A stretch of DNA of 64,000 nt, taken from NCBI GenBank assembly GCA_026706345.1, contig JAPOYX010000216.1:74954-138953 (forward strand), read 5' to 3'. Every line of letters starts with the position of its first letter. Positions within the stretch are counted from its first letter, which is position 1. Below the pieces are notes generated by a model that saw nothing but the letters and a program-made list of their open reading frames with translations, did no database searches and was not told the DNA's origin. The DNA comes from Gemmatimonadota bacterium. GTDB lineage: Bacteria; JAAXHH01. The position numbers and the translations under genes were made by a program. Positions 55,190 to 63,428 of this stretch are shown piece after piece.

Positions 55190-56175
55190 AGGTCGATCCG
55201 GTACAGGGGCTCCACGCCCCGTGCGATCCGATCCGTGTTCTCCGCGGCCGCGGCGGCCCGGCGCCGGGCGGTGCCGTCCGTCACACCGGCGATGTGCGGG
55301 GTAGCCACCACGTTGGGCAACTGGTAGACGGGAAGCGGCGGGTCCGGGGGGTCCTGGGCGAATACGTCGAGACCGGCGCCCCCGATCTTCCCGGATACCA
55401 GCGCCTCGTAGAGAGCCGTTTCATCCACCAGGGCGCCGCGGGCTACGTTGATGATGGCCGCCGTCCGCTTCATGCGACCCAGCTGCCGGGCGTCGATGAT
55501 ATGCCGGGTTTCGTCGTTCAGGTGCAGGTGGAGGGACAGGAAGTCGCATTCGGCCACGACCCGGTCGAGATCGTCCGGCGTACCCATGAATTCCGGCTGT
55601 ATGTCGTCGAGGACTTCAGACTCAATTTCGCGGACGTCGATGCCCATGATCTTCATGCCGAAAGGTTTGGCCCGACGGGCCAGGGCCTGGCCGCTCGCAC
55701 CGAATCCCACGATGCCCAGTGTCTGATTCTCCAGCTCGTAACCGATCGGATCGTACATGCGGGCCGCGCTGAAATTGTCCGCCGCTTCCTGGTAACGCCG
55801 CGACAGCATGATGATGAACATCATGGCCGTCTCGGCCAGGGCGACGTCGCTGAAAAGACCCGGCGTATTGGCCGTCGGGATGCCTTTGGTCTTGATATAA
55901 GCCAGGTCGAAATGGTCGAATCCCGTCCCCACGATCTGCCACAGCCGGCAGTCGGTCGCGGCGTCCATCATTTCCCGCGTGCCCCGGCTTCCGCCCTGGT
56001 CGATCACCACGTCCATGCCGGCGAACTGCGGCGCCAGGGGCCGGTCGTCGTCGAGTTCCTTCAGGTCGTGCCGGTCCCCGATGGCCGCCTTGATGTTCTC
56101 GCACCAGGGGGTGTAGAGGCGACGCATGGGCAGCAGGATGACGTTCAGTCTTTCCATGAGATTTCCCAAACTCAT
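55186..56175 (-). CDS. D-2-hydroxyacid dehydrogenase family protein
   Basis: About 329 residues from the ATG at 56175, which overlaps the upstream PhyH stop (ATGA); an ATG at 56157 is an alternative. It has the Rossmann motif GIVGFGASGQALARRAKPFG, the catalytic Arg in INVARGALVDE and the His in VATPHIAGVTDGTARR. It would interconvert a 2-oxo acid and a D-2-hydroxy acid with NAD(P)H. It is translationally linked to PhyH upstream and the ThDP enzyme downstream, so the three probably treat one substrate series. Confidence 0.92.
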   Translation of the reverse strand: MSLGNLMERLNVILLPMRRLYTPWCENIKAAIGDRHDLKELDDDRPLAPQFAGMDVVIDQGGSRGTREMMDAATDCRLWQIVGTGFDHFDLAYIKTKGIPTANTPGLFSDVALAETAMMFIIMLSRRYQEAADNFSAARMYDPIGYELENQTLGIVGFGASGQALARRAKPFGMKIMGIDVREIESEVLDDIQPEFMGTPDDLDRVVAECDFLSLHLHLNDETRHIIDARQLGRMKRTAAIINVARGALVDETALYEALVSGKIGGAGLDVFAQDPPDPPLPVYQLPNVVATPHIAGVTDGTARRRAAAAAENTDRIARGVEPLYRIDL

Positions 56176-56957
56176 CCGGTCTCTTTCGCGAGGAGATCCA
56201 CCGGCGTCGTGTCCTGCACGTCGGTCCGGAACACCCAGGTACCCTCCTTCACGTAGTGCACGGCGAAGGCCAGGCGGGACCGGGTACGGGACCGGTTGGC
56301 ATAGGAACCGTGTACCGTCCTGCTGGTGAAGAACACGCCGCTGCCGCACGGCACCGTCAACCGGGCGAGGTCCTCTTCCCCGATGCCGACCACGTCGAAG
56401 GAGTAGAGTTTCTCGGTCCATTCGCGGCCATCCGGCGATCGCATGCCGTATTCACTCACCCAGCTTACGTGCTCAGGGTTGGTGTTCAGGGTCGTTTCCC
56501 GCAGGGCGTCCCGGTGGCTGCCCGGCGCCACGCACAGACCGCCGTTCTCCGGATCGGTATCGCTCATGGCGATCCAGCAGGCCATCAGAGTATCGGGCTC
56601 GTTCGGCAGATAGTGGGAATCCTGGTGAAGCGAGATGCCGGCCCCGCCCAGTTCCTCGGCCGGCCTGGCCGGATCCTTGGCCATGTACATGGTCTGCACG
56701 ATGCGAGGGCGGCCGCCCAGGATCTGGCCGGCGACGCCCGCGACGTTGGGATGGGTGGCGAGCCTGCGCCAGTACGGATCGGACAGGTGGGTGCGGAGTC
56801 CCTGTCTCAGGGATTCCGATTCCGGGTCGGCCTGGTGTCTCAGGAACGCCGCCACCTCGTCCGCCGTCAGGAGATCGGAGACGACGAGATAGCCATCGGC
56901 GTGAAACCGGTCGATCTGCGCGCCGGTGAGCTGGATAGGTAAGGATTCCGTCTGCAT
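56172..56957 (-). CDS. Phytanoyl-CoA dioxygenase (PhyH) family oxygenase
   Basis: About 261 residues from the ATG at 56957, where the usual N-terminus LTGAQIDRFHADGYLVVSDL begins shortly after; GAGG lies upstream. Iron ligands are in SLHQDSHYL and TVHGSYANRSRTRSRLAF, the latter with the 2-oxoglutarate arginine. The stop overlaps the start of the 2-hydroxyacid dehydrogenase gene. PhyH-type 2-hydroxylation followed by oxidation and ThDP-dependent cleavage resembles fatty-acid alpha-oxidation logic; this is an inference from order. Confidence 0.88.
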   Translation of the reverse strand: MQTESLPIQLTGAQIDRFHADGYLVVSDLLTADEVAAFLRHQADPESESLRQGLRTHLSDPYWRRLATHPNVAGVAGQILGGRPRIVQTMYMAKDPARPAEELGGAGISLHQDSHYLPNEPDTLMACWIAMSDTDPENGGLCVAPGSHRDALRETTLNTNPEHVSWVSEYGMRSPDGREWTEKLYSFDVVGIGEEDLARLTVPCGSGVFFTSRTVHGSYANRSRTRSRLAFAVHYVKEGTWVFRTDVQDTTPVDLLAKETG

Positions 56958-57105
56958 GTCCGGCGGTCCTCGCTGGCAACCCGCTGAAGGAACGGACTCG
57001 GGAAACATCCTGCTGCTGAGGTCGAAAACAATCAACCTAAGAAAACGCACCCGGTGATCCGGGTCAAGGAGTTCGTCCCGTGCATGGGCTGCGGCAGAAC
57101 CGGTG

Positions 57106-58098
57106 CTACAACTGGTTGAGCAGCATCAACTCACCCGGAAAGGGATGGAGGTAGGTCTGGTCTTGCAGGTAGGTGATATCGAACTCCCGGACGTAATGCC
57201 GCAGCATGACGACCGGAACGATCAGGGGCAGGAGTTCCTCGCGGTACTTCTGGATCATGCGGGTCAGTTCACGACGCGTACGGCCGTCGAGCCGGTCTGA
57301 AACGAACCCTGCCATGTGCTGCAGCACATTGGTGTGGTTACGCCGGGAAGGCGTGCGTTTCATGACCCGGTTGAATTCGCCCAGATAGGCGTCCGCCAGT
57401 TCGTGGGTGGTGGCGTAACGCTCCGGTCGGGCCAGCAGCCGGCCGAGACGCCGTGTGCCCCCCTGGCTGTGGGCCATGAGGAGGTATTTGTAGGCCCGGT
57501 GGTAGCTCATCAGCGAATCCCGGGTCAGACCCCTCGAGACCAGTTGCAGCCAGCGGTAACAGGCGAAGACCCGGCTGATGAAGTTCTCCCGGACCCGCGG
57601 GTTATTCAGCCGCTGCTCTTCCTCCACGGGCAGATGGGGCAGGGCTTCCATCAGCCGCCGGGCGAACACCCCGCGTCCGTTCCTGAGGACGGCGCCCCCC
57701 GGCTGGACGACGGGCACCCGGTCCATGCCGCAGGAGGGAGACCGGCTTTTCAGGATGTATCCGCTGAGTTTCGCCTGCTCCAGGGACTGCACGCGCTGCC
57801 GGGCGAACCAGTCCACCATGTCGGTGTGATCGACGCCGGCTTTCGTCAGCATCCGGACACCGCCGTCGACCGCCGTCAATTGCACGGTCTCCCGAGGCGT
57901 GCCCATGCCCGCTTCCACTTCCGGGCAGACCGGGACCCATTCCACGTACCGGCCGACCACGTCCACCAGGTAGTCGTCGCGCTTGTGGCCGCCGTCGTAG
58001 CGGACTCGCTCGCCGAGCAGGCACGACGAGATGCCGATGCGTACGGGCAGTTCGAACCGGTGGATGTCCATCATGGATACTTCGCTCATCTCGCTCAT
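57106..58098 (-). CDS. DUF523 and DUF1722 domain protein (YbgA-like)
   Basis: The 330-residue protein pairs an N-terminal DUF523 domain (RIGISSCLLGERVRYDGGHK, CPEVEAGMGTPRETVQL, SPSCGMDRV) with a C-terminal helical DUF1722 domain (LMSYHRAYKYLLMAHSQGG, RNHTNVLQHMAGFVSDRL). The three cysteines in CLLG, CPE and SCG could hold a cluster as in DUF523 thiouracil desulfidases. Starts at 58098 or at a nearby in-frame ATG at 58074. It stands between two PhyH genes with gaps of 148 and 23 bases. The cellular substrate is unknown. Confidence 0.9.
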   Translation of the reverse strand: MSEMSEVSMMDIHRFELPVRIGISSCLLGERVRYDGGHKRDDYLVDVVGRYVEWVPVCPEVEAGMGTPRETVQLTAVDGGVRMLTKAGVDHTDMVDWFARQRVQSLEQAKLSGYILKSRSPSCGMDRVPVVQPGGAVLRNGRGVFARRLMEALPHLPVEEEQRLNNPRVRENFISRVFACYRWLQLVSRGLTRDSLMSYHRAYKYLLMAHSQGGTRRLGRLLARPERYATTHELADAYLGEFNRVMKRTPSRRNHTNVLQHMAGFVSDRLDGRTRRELTRMIQKYREELLPLIVPVVMLRHYVREFDITYLQDQTYLHPFPGELMLLNQL

Positions 58099-58121
58099 GG
58101 CAGGGCGTCCATCATGCTACG

Positions 58122-58868
58122 CTACCAGCGGTCGATTGCGCCGAGCAGCAGTTTCTGTTCCCTGGTTCCCTTTTCCCGCATGGCGGTCACCCGGAGACCG
58201 TCGAAGGGTTCCCGGGACTTCATCCAGGCGTTCTGGTAGCACATCAGGCAGACCCTGCGGTTGCGGTCCGACTGGTTGGCGGCCCCGCGGTGAAAGAGCC
58301 AGCCGTCGAACAGGACGGCCTGTCCCGGCCTTGCCAGCACCTGCTTCTCGTCCGGAAAGCGGGCATGGGTCTCCGGCGGCTTGAACGGCGCCCCGTGGCT
58401 GCCCGGCACGATGACGATGGGGCCGTTCTCCACGGTCAGCTGGTCGAGGTAGTACCCGCAGTTTATCTGACCCGGTTCGTTGCCGTAGGGCGGCGGCTCC
58501 GGATCCCTGGGCCAGGGTATGTCCCGGTGCCAGTTCTGGTCCGGCTCGCCGGTTTTCGTGACCCGCGCCGTCGCGCTGTGCAGCTGGACGCAGTTGCCCA
58601 GGATGGCCTTCATGCGATCCAGGACGGGCGGGTTGTCCAGCAGGAAGGCGAACCGTTCGTCCTCCTCCAGAAGTTGGTGGGTAAATGCCTCGCCGCGCCG
58701 GTCAAAGGTCTCGTCCAGCGCGTCCCGGAGCTGCTCGACCTGCCGGAGGGTCAGGGCGTCCTCCACGATCAGATAGCCCCACTTCCGGAAGAATGCGGCC
58801 TCTCGTTCCAGTTCGGGGGTCAGGTCCGGGTTCATCCGCGGCCCGACGATTTCGGCGTCATATCCCAT
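58122..58868 (-). CDS. Phytanoyl-CoA dioxygenase (PhyH) family oxygenase
   Basis: About 248 residues from the ATG at 58868, a few bases after GGAG. It shows FFRKWGYLIVEDALTLRQVE, the iron ligands in QNWHRDIPWPRD and LFHRGAANQSDRNRRVCLM, and IVIVPGSHGAPF, which is frequent in this family. It lies between the DUF523 protein and a mandelate-racemase-type enzyme, all on the minus strand. Substrate unknown. Confidence 0.88.
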   Translation of the reverse strand: MGYDAEIVGPRMNPDLTPELEREAAFFRKWGYLIVEDALTLRQVEQLRDALDETFDRRGEAFTHQLLEEDERFAFLLDNPPVLDRMKAILGNCVQLHSATARVTKTGEPDQNWHRDIPWPRDPEPPPYGNEPGQINCGYYLDQLTVENGPIVIVPGSHGAPFKPPETHARFPDEKQVLARPGQAVLFDGWLFHRGAANQSDRNRRVCLMCYQNAWMKSREPFDGLRVTAMREKGTREQKLLLGAIDRW

Positions 58869-58937
58869 GGTACTCCAGTTTGCCGCAACGCGGATTTCAC
58901 CACGAAGAAACAATTACACGATGCGCATCGCACGTGT

Positions 58938-60062
58938 TTAGAAGAAGCCCCGGTCCTCCCGGGTAGCGCGCCGGGCTGTATCCTCGTCCAGCGTCACGCC
59001 CAGGCCCGGCTTCGTGGGCAGGTCGATGTGCCCGTTCCGGATCAGGTCCCTTTCCACCGTCAGCGTGTTCCACACGTCGTCGTCCAGGTGATGGAATTCA
59101 AGCACCTGGAAATTGGGCACCGCCGCGCACAGGTGGCACACGGCCATCGTACCGATGGGGCCGCAGATGTTGTGCGGCGAAATCGGAATGTAGTACATGT
59201 CGGCCAGGTCGGCGATCTTGCGGCCTTCGAGCAGTCCGCCCGCCTTGGCGTGGTCGGGCGATATGATGTCCGCCGCCTGCCCTTCGATAAGGTCCCGGAA
59301 GCCGTGGCGCGTATAGAAGTTCTCCCCGGTGCAGATGGGGACGCGCGTGGCCTGGGTGACTTTCGCCATGGCCTCGATGTTTTCGGGCGGCACCGGGTCT
59401 TCCAGCCACATCAGGTTGAGATCCTCGATGGCGTAGGCCACCTTGAGGATATCCACCGGCGCATAGTTCCAGTGGGCGTCTATCAGCAGGTCGGTGTTGG
59501 GGTCCAGAGCCTCCCTCAGGGCGGTGATGACGTCGACGAAGTAGGCCACGTCGTGGTTGCTGATGGTCCGGTTGTACCGGTCCCGCCGCGAGGGCTGGGG
59601 ATCGATGTCGAACTTGATGGCGTCGAAGCCACGTGCTTCCACGACCCGGGCTTTCTCCGCATAGGCTTCCGGCGTTTCTTCGTCTCCCGCGTGACAATCG
59701 TTGTATATGCGGATGCGGTCCCTGAACTTGCCGCCGAGCAGTTGCCAGATGGGCACGCCGCAGGCCTGTCCCGTGATGTCCCACAGCGCCATTTCGATCC
59801 CGCTGATGGCGCTCATGACCGCGCCCTGGTAGAAACCGGAGGCGGACATGGACCCCATCATGTCGTGGAAGAGCCTGTCCACGTTCCGCGGGTCCTGGCC
59901 GATGAGCGCTCGTTCGACCAGTCTGGGGTCGGTGGCAATCTGGTGTACGCCGGCGCCGTGATACGCCTCGCCAACACCGGTCAGCCCCTCGTCTGTCCTC
60001 ACCTTGACCAGCACCCAGGGAATGGGCTGGAGCAGCACGGCCCCCACGTGTGTGATTTTCAT
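58938..60062 (-). CDS. Mandelate racemase/muconate lactonizing enzyme family protein (sugar-acid dehydratase type)
   Basis: The 374-residue enolase-superfamily enzyme has an N-terminal capping domain and a TIM barrel. Metal ligands appear in LLIDAHWNYA (Asp), MWLEDPVPPEN (Glu) and ICTGENFYTRHG (Glu), and a general-base histidine in ISPHNICGPIG; the GFDAIKFDID strand replaces the KxK motif of muconate cycloisomerases. This is the mandelate-racemase subgroup, which includes galactonate and related acid-sugar dehydratases. Exact substrate unknown. Confidence 0.9.
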   Translation of the reverse strand: MKITHVGAVLLQPIPWVLVKVRTDEGLTGVGEAYHGAGVHQIATDPRLVERALIGQDPRNVDRLFHDMMGSMSASGFYQGAVMSAISGIEMALWDITGQACGVPIWQLLGGKFRDRIRIYNDCHAGDEETPEAYAEKARVVEARGFDAIKFDIDPQPSRRDRYNRTISNHDVAYFVDVITALREALDPNTDLLIDAHWNYAPVDILKVAYAIEDLNLMWLEDPVPPENIEAMAKVTQATRVPICTGENFYTRHGFRDLIEGQAADIISPDHAKAGGLLEGRKIADLADMYYIPISPHNICGPIGTMAVCHLCAAVPNFQVLEFHHLDDDVWNTLTVERDLIRNGHIDLPTKPGLGVTLDEDTARRATREDRGFF

Positions 60063-60120
60063 TTGTTCTCCCCGTTCGGGACGCGCCGTCTTCCCCGGTA
60101 TGCGGCGCGCCGGTTCTCCC

Positions 60121-60144
60121 CGTATGCGAAACCGTATGCGAAAC
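60121..60144. repeat. Perfect 12-base tandem duplication
   Basis: CGTATGCGAAAC occurs twice in direct succession in the 88-base gap between an enolase-superfamily gene and a P-loop-like gene. A GGTTCTCCCCGT element nearby is also duplicated imperfectly. Confidence 0.85.
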
Positions 60145-60150
60145 GGCGCG

Positions 60151-60762
60151 TCATTGCATCCTGGTCAGGGCGTCCCGGGTATTCAGATAGGGGACCGACC
60201 GTTCCAGGAACGTGTCCAGCAGTGCTCCGGGCGTGAGATCGGACGTGTCTATGGTGAACTTCCGGTGTATCCACGACTGCGCGACTTCCTCTTCGAACCG
60301 GTCCAGGACGAGTTCGACGTCCTCCGGCGGAACTAGTTGGCGGGGATGGGGGCTTGTCTCCATGCGCCGCCGGATGACCTCCGTCCGGGCGTGGAGATGG
60401 ACCAGGATGGCGTCGCCGGGCAGGTCCGGCTCGTATTCCCGTACCGCGATATTGATCCCCGGATAGTAGTACCGGGGTCCGTACACCATCTCCTCGATAT
60501 GGAACCCGCCGAGGAGAATGTGATCGAACTTGTGCATCAGGCGGACGTGGTACACGATCTGGAACCGTTGGAACCGCTCCTTGATGGCCGGCAGCATGTC
60601 GATGAAACCCTGCTGCTCCTCTTCGTCGAGGTGGTACGCGTCCGGTATGGTGAAATGGTCGTCGAGGTGGTGGTGGACGCCCCGTTCGTTTCCCCAGGCG
60701 TAGAGTCCGTCTATCAGCGTCGTGACTCCCGAGTATTCGCAGCCCACGGCGATCAACCGCAT
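60151..60762 (-). CDS. P-loop-like protein with degenerate Walker A
   Basis: The 203-residue protein has the fold order of a small kinase: a first strand and loop (LIAVGCEYSGVTTLIDGL), DDHFTIPDAYHLDEEEQQG, FDHILLGGFHIEEMVYGP, and a lid-like region rich in Arg (HARTEVIRRRMETSPHP). The Walker A position has Val where the phosphate-binding lysine should be (GCEYSGVTT). It may bind a ligand without hydrolysis or be a divergent sugar or nucleotide kinase. It sits between two enolase-superfamily genes with short gaps, so it probably shares their pathway. Confidence 0.75.
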   Translation of the reverse strand: MRLIAVGCEYSGVTTLIDGLYAWGNERGVHHHLDDHFTIPDAYHLDEEEQQGFIDMLPAIKERFQRFQIVYHVRLMHKFDHILLGGFHIEEMVYGPRYYYPGINIAVREYEPDLPGDAILVHLHARTEVIRRRMETSPHPRQLVPPEDVELVLDRFEEEVAQSWIHRKFTIDTSDLTPGALLDTFLERSVPYLNTRDALTRMQ

Positions 60763-60790
60763 GGACGCTCCTTTCGTGGTTCCGCAGGTT

Positions 60791-61909
60791 TCAGTTCAAT
60801 TCTTCGTATTGCTGCGTGTACCGCTGCAGCGCGTCGTAGTCCAGGTCGCATCCGAGTCCCGGCTTCATGGGTGTGGCCACGTGGCCGTCGACAAAGGAAA
60901 TGGGCTCGACGATGAGATCGTCCTCCCGGGTCCACCCGCCGACGAAATCGGAGGCCATGGTGCAGTTCGGCGCCGCCGCGGCGGCGTGCACGAAAGAGGT
61001 GTCCGAAATACCCAGGTCATTGCCCGATCCGTGCCAGCAGGGAAGCCCGGCGGCCGCGGCCGTGGCCGCGTTGCGCTGGAAGCCGAACATGCTGCCGCCC
61101 AGATTCACGCAGTCGACCACGCCCCTGCCGGCGTCGGCTTGCAGGGCCCTGACCACGCCCGGGCCGTCCCCCAGATGCATGGCCAGGGGGAAGGGGATGG
61201 CCCGGTGGATCTCTTCGTAACCCTCGATATCTGACTTGGGAATGGGATCTTCGAATACCTCCACGTTGCCCAGGGGTTCGAGCTGCTCGGCCAGCTCGAT
61301 GGCCTGGGCGGCCGTGTAGAACCGCTCATTGGGGTCCACGGTCACCTTGAATTCCGGCCCCGCCACGTCGCGCATGGCCTTCAGACGCTCGTACATGGGT
61401 TCTTCGAGCCGGCACTTGATTTTGACGCCTGTAAATCCTTGGCGCAGCCCCCTTCCCACGGCCTTTGCGCCGTCTTCAGGCGTCTGGTGGCCCATCCAGT
61501 AGTCGGCCCGGACGCGGTCCCGGACCGCGCCGCCCAGGAGGGTGTGCACGGGGAGCCCGCGGACCCGCCCCACCAGGTCCAGTACGGCCATTTCGTAGGC
61601 GTCGTAGACTGATACGGCGACCACCGAGATGTCATCGTCCGCCCGTTCGCCGCGTATCCCGAAGATGTCCTGGGGCGTGATTCCCTCGGGGTCGCGGCCG
61701 ATGAGCAGCCCCGCCCCTTCCCGGACCTGTTCGATGGACAGACCCCGACCGGTCTCTCCGATCCCGGAATACTCGGTGCCAGTATCGACCCGGATGATGT
61801 GCTTGGGCACCTCGTCCCATCCTGTCTTTTCCGCGTATTCCGGGCTGTGTACCCGGCCAGGTATGGTGGGTACGACGACCGTCCATACGGAAACTGCCGT
61901 GATCTTCAT
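60791..61909 (-). CDS. Mandelate racemase/muconate lactonizing enzyme family protein
   Basis: The 372-residue enzyme belongs to the enolase superfamily but to a different subgroup from the one at 58.9 kb: it keeps a KxK-type motif (FTGVKIKCRLEE). Metal ligands are expected in KVTVDPNERF, VEVFEDPIPKSD and LAMHLGDGPGV. The N-terminal capping domain (IRVDTGTEYSGIGETGRG) is intact. The pair of enolase-type enzymes with a P-loop-like gene between suggests acid-sugar catabolism. Substrate unknown. Confidence 0.88.
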   Translation of the reverse strand: MKITAVSVWTVVVPTIPGRVHSPEYAEKTGWDEVPKHIIRVDTGTEYSGIGETGRGLSIEQVREGAGLLIGRDPEGITPQDIFGIRGERADDDISVVAVSVYDAYEMAVLDLVGRVRGLPVHTLLGGAVRDRVRADYWMGHQTPEDGAKAVGRGLRQGFTGVKIKCRLEEPMYERLKAMRDVAGPEFKVTVDPNERFYTAAQAIELAEQLEPLGNVEVFEDPIPKSDIEGYEEIHRAIPFPLAMHLGDGPGVVRALQADAGRGVVDCVNLGGSMFGFQRNAATAAAAGLPCWHGSGNDLGISDTSFVHAAAAAPNCTMASDFVGGWTREDDLIVEPISFVDGHVATPMKPGLGCDLDYDALQRYTQQYEELN

Positions 61910-61948
61910 CGTGGTCTCCCCGGGTGACGGGTGATCGTATCTATGCGT

Positions 61949-63145
61949 CTATGCGCTCTTCCGCCATTCCGTCATGAAGGCTTCCATGCCCAGCCCGGCG
62001 GGCATTTCCTCGAAATGGTAGTGCATGGGATCCGACTGGAAGCCCGGCACGTACTGCAGTGCGTCGGACTTCATCTTCTCGTCCAGCGGCGCGAAACGCC
62101 GCCACAGCGTGTCCAGTTCACCGGCGGTGAACCGGGGCTTGAGGTCTTCGTCATGGGAGATGTCGCTGCCGTAGTGCTGCCGGACCGGATGGGTGGCGAA
62201 CTTCATCTTGTAGACGATCTTGGACAGGAGCACGGCGCATACGATTCGGCCGGCCTCGCCGGGGTGCAGGGCGGCGAGGCCTTCCAGGAAGGCATCTTCG
62301 TCCCGGTCGATGGCGGCGCGGAAGATGGACTCGATCAGGTCGGTCTCATCGTCATATTTTCGCCTGATGTCCCGGAATACGGCCTGTAAATCGGCGGGCA
62401 GGCATTCGATAAAGCCCAGGTCCCTGAAGGTCCTGTTCACATAGGGGAAGATCGGCCCGCCGTAGGACCGGTAACCCAGGTGTATGGTACGCCTCAGCCG
62501 GGTGCTGTAGTCGCTCCCCCAGTGCAGGATCGTATTGGTATAGACGACCCCGTCACCCGCGTCCAGCTCCACCTGCACGCCGCCGGGCAGCGGCTCGCGG
62601 GGGTTTTGTGCCAGGCAGCGGTTTTCTTCGGCCGTGTTCCCCCGTTGATGACTCTTCGGCACGACCCAGAGCACGTTGTCGTCGTACAGGGGGATATTCC
62701 ACTGGAGGTAACCGGGGGCGTTGTTCAGCAGGTCCGCCTGAAGGCCCCGCAGCGGTGCCTGGTCGATGGGATGTATGTCCCGGTGCCACGCCGCCGGTCC
62801 GCGGTCGTCCACCGGGTTGCACATGAACATGAACCCCGTGCTGCCCGCGGCTTCCGCGCCCATGATGCGCCGGCTGACGCCCATGGTGTTCTCGTGCAGG
62901 CAGAAGGCCATCGTGTTGGCCGTGTCCTCGTCCACGAGGCTTTCAAAGTGAAGCCTGGGCTGGTGGCTGGTCTCCCACTCCCCGCCGGGCGGTTCTCCCG
63001 GTTTTCGCTCCCGGGCCCAGATCTCCTTCTGCCGCTCCACCATGCGCTCGAAGCTGTCCCTCAGGGGATCGAGCCAGCCAGAGGGTACCACCCCGCGAAG
63101 CACGATGAAGCCGTCTTCGAACAGTTGCCGAGGATCGAAATTCAT
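61949..63145 (-). CDS. Phytanoyl-CoA dioxygenase (PhyH) family oxygenase, long form
   Basis: At 398 residues it is the longest of the four PhyH proteins here. It starts QLFEDGFIVLRGVVPSGWLD, with iron ligands in AAWHRDIHPIDQ and TILHWGSDYSTRLRRTIHLG, the latter carrying the 2-oxoglutarate arginine. A C-terminal extension of about 130 residues (DETDLIESIFRAAIDRDEDA onward) has no motif I recognise. It is the first gene of the minus-strand run at this end and is divergent from the isochorismatase-family gene. Confidence 0.88.
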   Translation of the reverse strand: MNFDPRQLFEDGFIVLRGVVPSGWLDPLRDSFERMVERQKEIWARERKPGEPPGGEWETSHQPRLHFESLVDEDTANTMAFCLHENTMGVSRRIMGAEAAGSTGFMFMCNPVDDRGPAAWHRDIHPIDQAPLRGLQADLLNNAPGYLQWNIPLYDDNVLWVVPKSHQRGNTAEENRCLAQNPREPLPGGVQVELDAGDGVVYTNTILHWGSDYSTRLRRTIHLGYRSYGGPIFPYVNRTFRDLGFIECLPADLQAVFRDIRRKYDDETDLIESIFRAAIDRDEDAFLEGLAALHPGEAGRIVCAVLLSKIVYKMKFATHPVRQHYGSDISHDEDLKPRFTAGELDTLWRRFAPLDEKMKSDALQYVPGFQSDPMHYHFEEMPAGLGMEAFMTEWRKSA

Positions 63146-63428
63146 GTAAGGGTTACCATAAAACGCTTCGACGCGGAACGATGTCCGCGCCGTATAACGG
63201 GATATTGTTCAATCTATACCGTCCCATAGGAATGTCAAGGGTGGGAAGGCACAAGTTTGCCGTTTGCCGTCTTTTGGTTTCAGGCATCCCGTTGCCACCG
63301 CGCCGGACGCGGATTTCGTCTTGCCCGGAGTCCGTCGTAAAATTAGATTACGGACCAGAATTACACGTTCGACCACCGCCCGGACCGAGTCCAGGTACAT
63401 CGTTTCGCCTTCAGTCGAAAGCGTGTCC

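Noticed and set aside
58290..60236. A 648-codon plus-strand open frame, and similar long ones at 3735-5627 and 39128-40570
   Set aside because: Shadows of well-supported minus-strand enzymes; compositionally odd and without motifs.
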